IMG/VR virus record: IMGVR_UViG_3300028840_001687
Span: 1-39,537 of that record
Source of the DNA: a virus
DNA: 39,537 bases
Strand: one strand, 5' to 3'
The first letter of the stretch is position 1. The number at the start of each line of letters is the position of its first letter. A program made the position numbers and the translations under genes. Below the pieces are notes generated by a model. It saw nothing but the letters and a program-made list of their open reading frames with translations, had not been told where the DNA came from and did not search any database. Positions 23,805 through 31,894 of the stretch are shown here, in pieces.

Positions 23805-25531
23805 TAGTTTAACCTCAAGTCTTTGTAAGTACGTGCTGAGTCTTCAACGAAGTCTTCAATATCATCTACTTGATAGAGCCTTCCTGTTTCCTTAGCATAA
23901 TATAGATGAGCAGCTGCTCCTGTCAACCCTGCATATCGATTCTTTAACACAACAATCTTTGTCATGTTCTGAATCTTTGGATCATCAGCTTGTTGATTTC
24001 TCTCCAACCCAATCACTGCATCAGACAGCTGAGCAATTGAATGGCTGCCTCGGAGTTGGTTGAGGGTGACGTTAGCTCCCTGCTCATGCCCCTTGTCACC
24101 ACTACCACGGCGAAGGTGTGATACTAAGAACAGCCCGGCGCCTGTCTCCTCAATGAGCTTCCGTAGATTGGTCATGATGCTATCAATAGTACGACGCTCA
24201 TCTCCACCATCCTCCATAGCTGATACTACAATGGAAAGATGATCCAGGAATATCCACTTGCAGTCCATACCCTTAATCAAATATCTCACTTGTGTTATGA
24301 GATTCTCTTCTGAAGTGGACCCGAAGTGATCATAGGATATGAATCTACCAGTGCCAGCTGTATTATCCCAGTGCTGCTTGATAACCTCTCGCTTAACATT
24401 CTTCCTCTCTTCCCTGATATGCAGAGGGAGGGAAGCATCCACTGATACAATGCCCCATTGTGTACGGCCGATTGATTCCTCTAGGGCCAGCACTCCAATG
24501 TTGTCCTCTGTCTTCTTGAAGAGCCAATGCTCGAGCTCTCGAATGATGGCACTCTTTCCCATCCCAGACCCTGAAGTGATAGTGACGATCTCGCGAGGCC
24601 TGACGCCGTACAGCTTGTCATTAAGGCCATCCCAGGGGTAGGGTATAGAGTCGATGCTATCGTCGGCCCACATCTCATCCCAGGCCTGTGAGAGGCGAAT
24701 GATACCATCGGGCCTATACTCTTTTGCATTCCATACAGCCTTAACCCATTCCCCATACTTCCGTTGGAGAAGCATATCGTTGGTGTCCTTCTCTGACATG
24801 GACCCAATCTTAGCCTTCCCTGGTGTCAGCAGCTCTGCTATATCTTTAGCAGCCTTCTGTCCCGGGGAGTCCTGGTCCATCATCAACACTACATTCTCAA
24901 AGCTCTCAAGCCACTCCAAGGCGTCCTGAGCATTGCGTTTAGCTGAGGCTGCACCATGAGGGATAGATACTACAGCATAATTTTTATTATTCTTCTTGAG
25001 GATGTCATAGGCAGCCAGACAATCCAGCTCACCCTCAACAACGATTAAGAGCTTTCTGCTTCCCCCTGCATACAGGTGTTGACCAAAGAATTCACAGCCT
25101 TTTGTATCTCCTCGTGAGATAAAGTCCTTAGTGGCAACGGTGCGCTCTTTGTATCCCGTAATCTTTCCATGTTTATACACAGGGTAGTAATGCCGATCAA
25201 CTTCCCCGGTCCCAGTATCAAATGACACCCTGACCCCAAACTCTTTGCAGGCATCTTCTGATATACCTCTGTCTGGAAGGGCCTGGATTGGGAGATCTTT
25301 AATCCAGTCAATGCCTTTGTTTCTATCTAATCCTGATGTGATCTTGGGCCGGTCATCCTCCTCACTCTCTTCTGCTTCTCCTTGTGGTACGAACTTATTA
25401 CAGCTCCAGCAATATCCATCAAGCCTCCCATCAGGCTTCTCATAAATAGCCAGTGCATCAGAGCTACCACACTTCGGGCAGGATGTGTGATATAGGAATT
25501 GACCTTTTGTTTTGTCTTCATATTTTTTCAT
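23804..25531 (-). CDS. DNA primase-helicase, T7 gp4-like (575 aa)
   Basis: Bifunctional replication enzyme. The start is the ATG at 25531, overlapping the upstream stop (ATGA). Zinc-binding domain: CPKCGSSDALAIYE...YCWSC (residues about 15-45). TOPRIM primase domain with LLIVVEGELDCLAAYDIL (Glu, near residue 170) and VVLMMDQDSPGQKAA (DxD, near 220). RecA-like helicase with Walker A ITSGSGMGKSAI near residue 320, Walker B WIFLDHLSIV near 430 and HLRRGSG...NQLRGSHSIAQLSD near 480. It unwinds DNA and primes lagging strands for the family A polymerase encoded upstream in the operon. Confidence 0.95.
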   Translation of the reverse strand: MKKYEDKTKGQFLYHTSCPKCGSSDALAIYEKPDGRLDGYCWSCNKFVPQGEAEESEEDDRPKITSGLDRNKGIDWIKDLPIQALPDRGISEDACKEFGVRVSFDTGTGEVDRHYYPVYKHGKITGYKERTVATKDFISRGDTKGCEFFGQHLYAGGSRKLLIVVEGELDCLAAYDILKKNNKNYAVVSIPHGAASAKRNAQDALEWLESFENVVLMMDQDSPGQKAAKDIAELLTPGKAKIGSMSEKDTNDMLLQRKYGEWVKAVWNAKEYRPDGIIRLSQAWDEMWADDSIDSIPYPWDGLNDKLYGVRPREIVTITSGSGMGKSAIIRELEHWLFKKTEDNIGVLALEESIGRTQWGIVSVDASLPLHIREERKNVKREVIKQHWDNTAGTGRFISYDHFGSTSEENLITQVRYLIKGMDCKWIFLDHLSIVVSAMEDGGDERRTIDSIMTNLRKLIEETGAGLFLVSHLRRGSGDKGHEQGANVTLNQLRGSHSIAQLSDAVIGLERNQQADDPKIQNMTKIVVLKNRYAGLTGAAAHLYYAKETGRLYQVDDIEDFVEDSARTYKDLRLN

Positions 25532-25710
25532 ATAATGTACCAGCATTCATTCATATAATAATTACCATTGTCATCTTGTCGGCACTCTCCGCCATCAAGA
25601 AACAGATAGTATGTTAAACTGTGAGGGTAATCATTAAGGGGGGAGGATATAGTTAAGAAGCATATAAAGAGGATAAATTTAATATCATTCAACAGGACCA
25701 GTGATTGCAT
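25528..25710 (-). CDS. Possible small membrane protein (60 aa)
   Basis: AGGTGA lies upstream of the ATG and the stop overlaps the helicase start (ATGA). Residues 10-25 (IKFILFICFLTISSPL) could form a membrane segment. A competing 16-codon ORF, TAATG-coupled to the upstream gene, occupies 25689-25739 in another frame (MDTAQIGDQACNHWSC), so gene identity here is uncertain. Confidence 0.48.
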   Translation of the reverse strand: MQSLVLLNDIKFILFICFLTISSPLNDYPHSLTYYLFLDGGECRQDDNGNYYMNECWYII

Positions 25711-25738
25711 GCTTGATCACCTATCTGAGCAGTATCCA

Positions 25739-25990
25739 TTACAATCCCTCATAACTAGTTTCCTCAAACATATGGAGAGGGAGGGGGTTGGGGGCATGGA
25801 GAGGAGGTCCTTTCCTCTTTAACACAGGTAAAAGACCATTTGGTGACATGAGGCAGATTAAATCCTCAACAGTCAACCTCAATAGCTCCTCTTGCCTAAA
25901 GAACTTACCACTTGCATTTATAATAGAAACCTGTATATCTTCTAAGGCATTGTGCTCAGGGCCACCGTATGACCAATCTTCAATCTTCAT
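25739..25990 (-). CDS. Hypothetical protein (83 aa)
   Basis: Starts at ATG just after the polynucleotide kinase stop. Helical N-terminal 55 residues (ALEDIQVSIINASGKFF), Pro-rich end (PPLHAPNPLPLH). Unknown. Confidence 0.62.
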   Translation of the reverse strand: MKIEDWSYGGPEHNALEDIQVSIINASGKFFRQEELLRLTVEDLICLMSPNGLLPVLKRKGPPLHAPNPLPLHMFEETSYEGL

Positions 25991-25991
25991 A

Positions 25992-26903
25992 TTAGAAATC
26001 TCCCGGAGCTACTTGGAAACAAGGGAGCCCCATCCCTCTCCACAAATCCACCACTTGATTCCGGTCATCAAGAATAAAATCAATATGATATTCACCCTTA
26101 ACATAGGATTCAAACATCTCCTTCTTTAACACGCTGTCCTTCCTATAATCACCAGCTGGTCTCATGAAGAGGTGAATGGAAGGTTTACATAAATCTATCT
26201 TAGCCTTATCCTTTAACCAGCGCTCAGTCTCCTTCCTCACTTTTCCTGCAGCCTCTCGACCTGATAGAAAGATGATGTGTCCATCGCCTCTATCCAGGTA
26301 GTTCTGCAATACCATCTGAACACCCCTGTTTACATCATCATTGTAACAAGAGGCGCCGTCGTATGGACTACGGCCACCTATGAGGGCTAGGGTTCCATCA
26401 AGATCACAGATGATGGCGTGAGGGAGATCCTCATCCTGCTCCATTGGCTCAGTCTTCTTATACTCTTCCGGCCTCAACCATCTATTGTACATCTCCGTGA
26501 TCACCTTCTCACCAACAGGATTATCTCTCTTGCTATCTCGTTGAATACAGTCAGTTAAACTTACATCCTTGCTGAAGTCTATAACTTCAATTAATACACT
26601 CTTATTATATTGTTTCCGGAAACGGCTAACAAGCTTAGAGATAGTTTTAATATTATGTGGGTTTAGATTAGTGTCATCCACTATTACATGCTTTCCCTTC
26701 TCCAATGAAAGCCAAATCAAATCATCCCTTGCTTTCACTACAAATTCTTCATTACCTTTAGACCGGTGACTGTCATCAAACATCTCTCTCAGCAGGTCTT
26801 TGTTGATCCTCTTGATTCCACCAGGGTTGGTGAGGAGTTTCTTCTTAGCCCAAGTAGACTTACCTGAAGCAGGGAGTCCCCTGGTAATATGTACTGTTAG
26901 CAT
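25992..26903 (-). CDS. pseT: Polynucleotide 5'-kinase / 3'-phosphatase, T4 PseT-like (303 aa)
   Basis: RNA-end healing enzyme. The ATG at 26903 is chosen because the in-frame start further upstream lacks a site. The kinase domain has Walker A RGLPASGKSTW (residues 8-18), VIVDDTNL near 75 and an Arg-rich lid (RDSKRDNPVG, near 125). The HAD-type phosphatase domain begins with the DxDGT signature ICDLDGTLALIGG near residue 167 and continues with FLSGREAAG and a DILDDRNQVV-like final motif. It makes the 3'-OH and 5'-phosphate ends needed by the neighbouring RNA ligase. Length matches T4 Pnkp (301 aa). Confidence 0.93.
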   Translation of the reverse strand: MLTVHITRGLPASGKSTWAKKKLLTNPGGIKRINKDLLREMFDDSHRSKGNEEFVVKARDDLIWLSLEKGKHVIVDDTNLNPHNIKTISKLVSRFRKQYNKSVLIEVIDFSKDVSLTDCIQRDSKRDNPVGEKVITEMYNRWLRPEEYKKTEPMEQDEDLPHAIICDLDGTLALIGGRSPYDGASCYNDDVNRGVQMVLQNYLDRGDGHIIFLSGREAAGKVRKETERWLKDKAKIDLCKPSIHLFMRPAGDYRKDSVLKKEMFESYVKGEYHIDFILDDRNQVVDLWRGMGLPCFQVAPGDF

Positions 26904-26907
26904 GGCT

Positions 26908-27090
26908 TCAACACCCGTCAAGCTCTATAAACAAGTCTATAAGTTCTTGTTCATTAGCCCCAATAATAGATAACATATTCATACCATCATTACTCATAAG
27001 GATACTCACAATATCATCTATGACAGCTTCCCTTTTACTTGGAAAAAGCTGGCCGAATTTATTAAGATATGCTTCTGTTTGCCTGGGCAT
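26908..27090 (-). CDS. Hypothetical protein between RNA ligase and kinase (60 aa)
   Basis: TAATG overlap with the ligase gene. Helical, with PSKREAVIDDIVSILMS and an acidic end (EQELIDLFIELDG). Its position inside the RNA-repair pair suggests a related accessory role. Confidence 0.63.
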   Translation of the reverse strand: MPRQTEAYLNKFGQLFPSKREAVIDDIVSILMSNDGMNMLSIIGANEQELIDLFIELDGC

Positions 27091-28013
27091 TAATCACCTC
27101 CATTCATTAACTGCTTCTTGTAGAATTCAGGGAACCCTTTGACAGATTCACTTAGTATATCCTTCCCAAACTCATTCCAGAGTTTTTCCATGATATTGTG
27201 CTTCTCCTCCTCAGAGATATCATCTTTGATTCGTTCAATGAGAGGACCAATATCTTTAGGTGTACCCGTTAGCTCACCCTTCTCTTTCAAGTATTGAACG
27301 GCTTTGTTCCATCGTGCCTCAGTACGGAAGCCTTCCTTATAGGTCTGCCACTTACCTCTGCCAGTGTTCTCTTTGTTCCAATTCTTGTTATGTACTTCCT
27401 TGAAGGCCTCAGACACATACTTCCCTGACATGATAGGAAGAAGTTGGCTTCCTACAAGATGCTCCTGATATCTCTTAACTACTACACCCTCAATCTTAGG
27501 TCCACCCAGTTGGCTCTCCGACTTCAAGAAGGTTTCAATCCACTCTGATGTAGAGATGTCCTCAGGCTTCATCCCAGTGTAGAGAAGCTTTACGACACCC
27601 ACTCCAAAATGCATTGCCTCATTCTTAATCTTAGCATATTCAAAGGGTACTCCATCTGGATCCAGCACGCCAAAGAGAGCTATGTTGTTTTGTGGTGTTT
27701 TATCATAAGCAAGAGTGGAATGCTTAGGCTTACACAATGTCTCACCGTAGTAGATGTGACTGTCAAGGAGATAGTCTTGCTCCATCAAGATGTATTGAAC
27801 AGCAGGGTAGAACAGATCATTCTCTGGAATATCACGTACAAAGTGATCACCATCATAAATGAATGCACCCTTACTACGGATGAATACATCCTCACCCTTC
27901 CGCATGAAGCCAAGCTGACTACCGTCAATCTTCTCTGTTACTTCAACTGGCACATCAACACTTTGTTTGATGGGCCTATCGCCAATGTGAAAAATCTTTG
28001 GAAATGATTGCAT
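27090..28013 (-). CDS. RNA ligase, Rnl2-like (307 aa)
   Basis: Nucleotidyltransferase-type ligase. Start ATG at 28013, preceded by GGAGacAGG; the in-frame ATG at 28028 has no ribosome site and overlaps the upstream gene. Motif I is VTEKIDGSQLGF (AMP-accepting Lys, near residue 27). Motif III-like IALFGVLD, motif IV KIEGVVVKRY near residue 174 and motif V GKYVSEAFKEV near residue 198 follow, then a helical C-terminal domain. It seals RNA nicks, probably tRNA cut by host anticodon nucleases, together with the kinase-phosphatase two genes on. Confidence 0.9.
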   Translation of the reverse strand: MQSFPKIFHIGDRPIKQSVDVPVEVTEKIDGSQLGFMRKGEDVFIRSKGAFIYDGDHFVRDIPENDLFYPAVQYILMEQDYLLDSHIYYGETLCKPKHSTLAYDKTPQNNIALFGVLDPDGVPFEYAKIKNEAMHFGVGVVKLLYTGMKPEDISTSEWIETFLKSESQLGGPKIEGVVVKRYQEHLVGSQLLPIMSGKYVSEAFKEVHNKNWNKENTGRGKWQTYKEGFRTEARWNKAVQYLKEKGELTGTPKDIGPLIERIKDDISEEEKHNIMEKLWNEFGKDILSESVKGFPEFYKKQLMNGGD

Positions 28014-28014
28014 T

Positions 28015-28257
28015 TTACCTGTCTCCATAATATGTCTTTAGGTATGTTGCATACTCTTTATAGCGTGGATTAAGCAGCGTATCAATATGTTTTATAGACT
28101 GTACTGTATTTGATATAAGTTCCTTATAAGCTTTACTTTCAGCTTCCGCCCTTGAATCTGCCCTTATCTGAATAGTCTTAAAAGGATACTCTGCTCCGTA
28201 GTGGTATAAACCAAAGACATAAATAGCTATTGGTATGTGTCGTAAAACTGGTTGCAT
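28015..28257 (-). CDS. Hypothetical protein (80 aa)
   Basis: Start ATG at 28257 with GGAGG five bases upstream; a longer frame would begin inside the terminator hairpin. Beta-alpha-beta look: AIYVFGLYHYGAEYPFKTIQIRADSRAEAESKAYK, as in small stress-type or DUF-like phage proteins that carry an (I/V)xAxSRxEAxxxA motif. Unknown role. Confidence 0.68.
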   Translation of the reverse strand: MQPVLRHIPIAIYVFGLYHYGAEYPFKTIQIRADSRAEAESKAYKELISNTVQSIKHIDTLLNPRYKEYATYLKTYYGDR

Positions 28258-28273
28258 AATATCCTCCAGACAT

Positions 28274-28317
28274 AAAAAACCCACCAGCACCACAATATAA
28301 ACATGCAGTGAGGTGGG
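28274..28317 (-). terminator. Rho-independent terminator after the SSB gene
   Basis: On the minus strand CCCACC (28317-28312) pairs with GGTGGG (28285-28280), with partial extra pairing inside the 26-base loop, followed directly by six T residues. It lies 50 bases downstream of the SSB stop. Confidence 0.72.
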
Positions 28318-28366
28318 CCGTGTTAACTAAGGATTATACTTAGACCCGGGAATTGTTACTGTTTCC

Positions 28367-28981
28367 TTAGTCATCATCGCCAGCCACATCAAGGAGAGCT
28401 TTGAGGGTACTCTCCTCGTAGTCCACTGCCTCCTTACACTTGGTCTTCAGCCAATTAGGAAGCTTGTTATAAGCATCGATATCCGGGTCATAGAAGTCGA
28501 ACACTACCGGATCATTCTCCAGCTCGGGGACAGGCAGCTCCTCGGGGGTAGGGGTGACGGTGACAACCTTGGGATTGCCACTCTTGGTGTGGCCAACCTG
28601 GCACATGATAGGCACACCAATTGCACTACTGTAGTCATCCTCATCGGGTAGGATAGGATCTACCTGCTTATACAAACCGCTCTTCTCATACCACTCATTG
28701 TATGAACCATCAGGCTGATACTTGTCCACGATCTTGAAACTCTTAGTCAACCAACGTGGCTTACTCTCTCCATCCACATCCATACGGAGCTTACTGAACT
28801 CAAAGATAAAGATGAGTTCTTCTCGTGCTGGCTTATCCTCACCAGTCTGCCAATCCTTCTGAGGCTGGACACCAATGTCCACAACACAAGCAACCCGGCC
28901 TGTGTAGGTTCCTTTCTTAATCTCAGGAAGATCGATTTTCTTAGAGCTGCTGTTATTATTGCGCTTTGCATTTAATGGCAT
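28367..28981 (-). CDS. Single-stranded DNA-binding protein-like (204 aa)
   Basis: Basic, Ser/Asn-rich N-terminus (MPLNAKRNNNSSSKK), a beta-rich OB-fold-like centre (TGRVACVVDIG, ELIFIFEFSKLRM, WLTKSFKIVD) and a short acidic C-terminal tail ending DVAGDDD, the hallmark of SSB proteins that dock onto polymerase and helicase. Size is close to T7 gp2.5 (232 aa). Placement between the polymerase and the primase-helicase, and before a terminator, suggests high-level expression. Confidence 0.75.
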   Translation of the reverse strand: MPLNAKRNNNSSSKKIDLPEIKKGTYTGRVACVVDIGVQPQKDWQTGEDKPAREELIFIFEFSKLRMDVDGESKPRWLTKSFKIVDKYQPDGSYNEWYEKSGLYKQVDPILPDEDDYSSAIGVPIMCQVGHTKSGNPKVVTVTPTPEELPVPELENDPVVFDFYDPDIDAYNKLPNWLKTKCKEAVDYEESTLKALLDVAGDDD

Positions 28982-29173
28982 TTAGATTTCCTCTAGCATT
29001 GTAATATGCGTTGAATGTTTAACTGACTTTACTGTTACGGATACATCATCGTATCCTTTATCACGGAGTGTATCCCGTAATTCTTTAAGTATACTGGGGT
29101 AGTATACTTCTTTGTTTGATGAACTATTGATGTCTATCATAACATCAATTTGTGTTTCATACAAGGTTTTCAT
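28982..29173 (-). CDS. Hypothetical small protein (63 aa)
   Basis: First gene after an AT-rich promoter-like region. Short ferredoxin-like pattern: beta strand (TQIDVMIDIN), helix (SILKELRDTLRDKGY), beta strand (VSVTVKSVKHS). It directly abuts the SSB gene. Unknown. Confidence 0.63.
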   Translation of the reverse strand: MKTLYETQIDVMIDINSSSNKEVYYPSILKELRDTLRDKGYDDVSVTVKSVKHSTHITMLEEI

Positions 29174-29256
29174 AGCTTATCTTTTACCATAATAATAATA
29201 TAATATATATAATATAATAGAAACAATACCGATACAATCCTTGCATTGAGATAGTA

Positions 29257-29286
29257 ATCTTAGCATTACTACGGTACAGTTGTCAA
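29257..29286 (-). promoter_or_regulatory. Candidate sigma-70 promoter upstream of the SSB unit
   Basis: On the minus strand TTGACA (29286-29281) is followed, 18 bases later, by TAAGAT (29262-29257). The 137-bp gap between the polymerase stop and the 63-aa gene is the longest non-coding gap outside the intron and is very AT-rich near 29188-29222, with further TATATT-like boxes. Host-type promoter by sequence only. Confidence 0.5.
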
Positions 29287-29310
29287 GTATCTTCTCTTAT
29301 GGTACACCCA

Positions 29311-29780
29311 TCAATGTGTCTCCGCCCAGCTCTCACCCACTGAATAGTCAGAGTCAAGGTCTACGTTAAGGTTCAATACCCGGCCAGCTTTCCGGATACT
29401 CTCAATTGCCAGGCTACCATATACTTTGGTGTGATGCTCAGCTACATCTGCCTGGGCTTCATCATGAATATCCCCAACTTTCATAGCATCAATGTTATAC
29501 TTCCTTACCCAGTAGTCAAGCAACACCATACTAACCTTCATGACGATAGCACCAGATGATTGGAAGTTCGAGTTAAGAAGAGCACTTTCCTTGCGTATGA
29601 AGATTGGCCGGCCATCTAATCCAGTGATGTACCCCTTATTACTCCACTCCCTCTTGAGCATGCTCTTAACCTTATTCAATGGGTTGTCATCTGACCAGAA
29701 ATTGTCAAAGATCTCTTGAGCTTTCTTCGAAGAAATGTCCAGGGTAGTAGATAGCTTAGGTGGATAGGCGCCGTACATTA
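29311..29780 (-). CDS. Family A DNA polymerase, exon 2 (motif B end to C-terminus)
   Basis: Second exon of the split polymerase gene. After splicing it continues the exon 1 frame as ...KYAL-MYGAYPPKLS. It holds the fingers/palm C-terminal half: YITGLDGRPIFIRKESALLNSNFQSSGA (like the T7 WIKGLDGRKVHVR...LNTLLQSAGA segment) and motif C VGDIHDEAQADV with the catalytic His-Asp-Glu. It ends SVGESWAETH, close to the T7 C-terminus MGPNWAICH. An in-frame ATG at the exon start is coincidental and part of YALMYGA. Confidence 0.93.
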
Positions 29781-30490
29781 CACTATGTTCAAGACAGTTC
29801 GTTAAGCTGTCTCCGGAATGAATTCCAGCTGCATGTTGCCATGCAGGTCAGACTATATCATCACCCTCTGTTGAGGGGCCAGGCGCTTCCACTCACTTGA
29901 GTGTACTCCCTTTCGGGATAGTCGTTGCACCTTCTAAGTATTGAATGGCAGATTGTAGGTTATCTGTGCTATCCTGCATCAAGCCTAAAGCTCGGTTGCA
30001 GTTATGGCAGAGGAGTCCTCTTACCTTTTTGGTATCGTGGCAGTGATCAACCACAAGCTTCACGGTCTCTCTGGTTTTGTGTTTGGCTAGGGAGAATCCT
30101 TCACTTCCACATACTGCACACTTATGGTCCTGCTTCTTGAGGAGTTCCTCATAGTCAGCGAGAGTGATACCATATGTTCTCATTAGATAACCGTCATCGT
30201 ATGCAGCTGTCTTACACTCTTCGCTACAATACATATGACTTGGTGCATTAGGTTGAAACACCTCACCGCACCTTTTACATCCCTTCTCTTTGAAGAACCC
30301 TTGGGGATACTTCTCAGGAGAAGCTGTCATCTCAGATTGTTTCTTATTTGCATCTCTATACATACACACCTCTTGAATAAAGAAGGTATTGTACCATAGA
30401 TAAATGATCAATTCAATACTTAGCTTGGCTCAGGATTATCTACTAGAGACTTCCCCTGAGTTCACCTGGTTTAAACTGCGCTAGCTATTA
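29781..30490 (-). ncRNA. Group I self-splicing intron in the DNA polymerase gene (710 nt)
   Basis: The 5' splice site follows ...UGCGU: exon UGCGU pairs with the internal guide GCGCA about 10 bases into the intron, giving a P1 helix ending in the obligatory U-G pair. Core elements are a Q-like AAUCCUGAGCCAAGC (30437-30423), R-like GCAACGACUAUC (29928-29917) and S-like GAUAUAGUC (29859-29851), which forms P7 with GACUA. CUCAGG (30460-30455) pairs with CCUGAG (30434-30429). A P9 hairpin CUGCAUG-GCAA-CAUGCAG lies at 29846-29829. The intron ends in G at 29781. Splicing gives ...GCG UUA AUG UAC GGC..., and exon lengths 931 + 470 make exactly 467 codons. Confidence 0.93.
29893..30363 (-). CDS. Intron-encoded HNH homing endonuclease, Endonuclease VII type (156 aa)
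   Basis: ATG at 30363 with AAGAGGTG upstream; the frame further upstream has no site. N-terminal zinc knuckle CKRCGEVFQ...HMYCSEECK. C-terminal Endo VII-like core: CAVCGSEGF, then LVVDHCHDTKKVRGLLCHNCNRALGLMQDS, with the catalytic DH and the final Asn. It should cut intronless polymerase alleles and spread the intron. The last 13 codons overlap the P7/P8 region of the intron core, so gene and ribozyme share sequence. Confidence 0.93.
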   Translation of the reverse strand: MYRDANKKQSEMTASPEKYPQGFFKEKGCKRCGEVFQPNAPSHMYCSEECKTAAYDDGYLMRTYGITLADYEELLKKQDHKCAVCGSEGFSLAKHKTRETVKLVVDHCHDTKKVRGLLCHNCNRALGLMQDSTDNLQSAIQYLEGATTIPKGSTLK

Positions 30491-31421
30491 ACGCATATTT
30501 TCCTGTCTTCGCCTTATTTCGTAGTGTGTTACCCTCTGGATCTTTTTTGGTTAGGCCTTCAGATTCCTTCTGAAAGAAGAGGGTACGGACATTCTGCCAA
30601 TGCATATCACCATTCAACAACTCATCAGCATAGTCCTGACTGAACGGGTAGACAGCATGTGCTTCCATCCTCCCCTCAAGACCGCTGGCATCATGACCAA
30701 CTAGCTTTCGTCCAGGTCTGTGAGTGAAGAGGCTACGGCATTCCTTTCCAAAGAAAACCTTGGGGTCATTCTTAGGCACATTCACCACACCACGATGCCT
30801 CATCCTTGCTGTTGGTGTACCAAGAACATTTGCCCTGGCAGAGATGGTGCCATCCTCCCTCACTTGTGATAGCCATCCACGGATCGAGGAGAGCCTCATG
30901 CTCACTTTCAAGTAGAGTGCCAGGTCAGGGCCTATACCAGCTGAAAGACTGTCGTATGAGCTTTCAGTGAGCTTTGGAGATGTAGGGATAGGTTCACCGT
31001 TGATATACTCTATCTTCCCCCTCTCATTCTTCTTGTAGTTCCACTCATCTGGCTCCCATCCCAGCTTGAATAACTGTTCCTTTAATTGCTTATCACTATC
31101 TAGGTTAGGCTCCTCAAATCTTACTCGGGTAAATGGTCCGCCAACAAGATGTGCATCCTCTTCTCCCATCCACTTGATAACATAGGAGTTGTGTGCCCCG
31201 CTCTTAAGGAATGGCCTGTTGATAGGGGTCTTATATGGCTGAACAACATTAAGGCTTAGGTTAGGGATGATAAGATCATGTAGCCTCTTGCTCTCACTCT
31301 CCAAGGAGTTGATGTACTCCTCTGCAAGATCCTTATCAAACTGCCATCCCCTATCCTCTTGCCGGCTGATAATATCCTGGGCATACTGCTCAAGTAGTAG
31401 AGCTCTGTATATGTTTACCAT
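30491..31421 (-). CDS. Family A DNA polymerase, exon 1 (palm/thumb to motif B)
   Basis: Start at ATG 31421 (MVNIYRALLLEQYAQDIISRQ), matching the point where the T7 polymerase domain begins after its exonuclease domain; GAGGAAG lies upstream. Motif A GHDASGLEGRMEAHAV (catalytic Asp) is near residue 245, and motif B RNKAKTGKYAL... is cut by the intron after the first base of the Leu codon. Read without splicing, the frame stops five codons after KYALIA. The 466-aa spliced product lacks the 3'-5' exonuclease domain, which is encoded by a separate gene at 32524-33030. Confidence 0.93.
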
Positions 31422-31422
31422 T

Positions 31423-31749
31423 TCATTTAAACTTCCTCGTCTTATGATATAGGATTTCAATATCCTCTATAGTGAGGGAGGATTTCTTTTGGTTGAAGCT
31501 AAGGCAACACGCTACTACATTACCTTTGACATATCCCTTTGCTGCATCAACTCTGTCAATCGTTCTATCTGTGCCTCTAGCTACAGCATCAAACGTTGGC
31601 TCTGTCAGCTGAACACCAGTGAAGTAACATACCTTAGCTGCTAGTAAATTTCTTACTGAGGTGAGGGATAAATTGAACTCAAGGTCTCTCTTCTTCGCAT
31701 TCTTTAGGAGATGCAGAAACTTTCTTGCAACCTGTTCGTCAGCAGGCAC
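31423..31749 (-). CDS. HNH-like protein between exonuclease and polymerase genes (about 108 aa)
   Basis: Probable start GTG at 31749 (a TTG at 31776 would add nine residues). Core: VCYFTGVQLT, then RTIDRVDAAKGYVKGNVVACCLSFNQKKS. The CYxTG...DRxDxxKGYxxGNV pattern is shared by a widespread group of phage HNH-related proteins that lack the usual zinc Cys pairs. The N-terminus is a basic helix (FLHLLKNAKKRDLEF). It may be a free-standing mobile endonuclease whose insertion separated the polymerase domains. Its stop lies one base before the polymerase ATG. Confidence 0.66.
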   Translation of the reverse strand: MPADEQVARKFLHLLKNAKKRDLEFNLSLTSVRNLLAAKVCYFTGVQLTEPTFDAVARGTDRTIDRVDAAKGYVKGNVVACCLSFNQKKSSLTIEDIEILYHKTRKFK

Positions 31750-31894
31750 AGATAAATACCAGCACAAGCCAGACAAGTGTTGCTATAGCGACAGGATATT
31801 CCCATTTAGTTTCATTAAATGGAGAAGTTGCAGGCAATACCCATAACAGTGTCAGTAGAAATGCCATTCCGGCAAGAAGATAATCAACTCTCAT
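31739..31894 (-). CDS. Two-TM small membrane peptide (51 aa)
   Basis: ATG at 31894 overlaps the UDG-like stop (ATGA); TGA at 31739. Two hydrophobic segments, YLLAGMAFLLTLLWVLPA and VAIATLVWLVLVFICAC, separated by SPFNETKWEYP. A membrane peptide inside a polymerase gene cluster is unexpected. Function unknown. Confidence 0.66.
   Translation of the reverse strand: MRVDYLLAGMAFLLTLLWVLPATSPFNETKWEYPVAIATLVWLVLVFICAC

Noticed and set aside
28258-28293. N-terminal extension of the 80-aa gene to an upstream ATG
   Set aside because: It would start inside the terminator hairpin; GGAGG lies five bases before the ATG at 28257.
30481-30500. Intein in the DNA polymerase instead of an intron
   Set aside because: The frame stops five codons after motif B and no splicing-domain motifs (CLAEGT-type start, HN end) are present, while group I core elements are clear.
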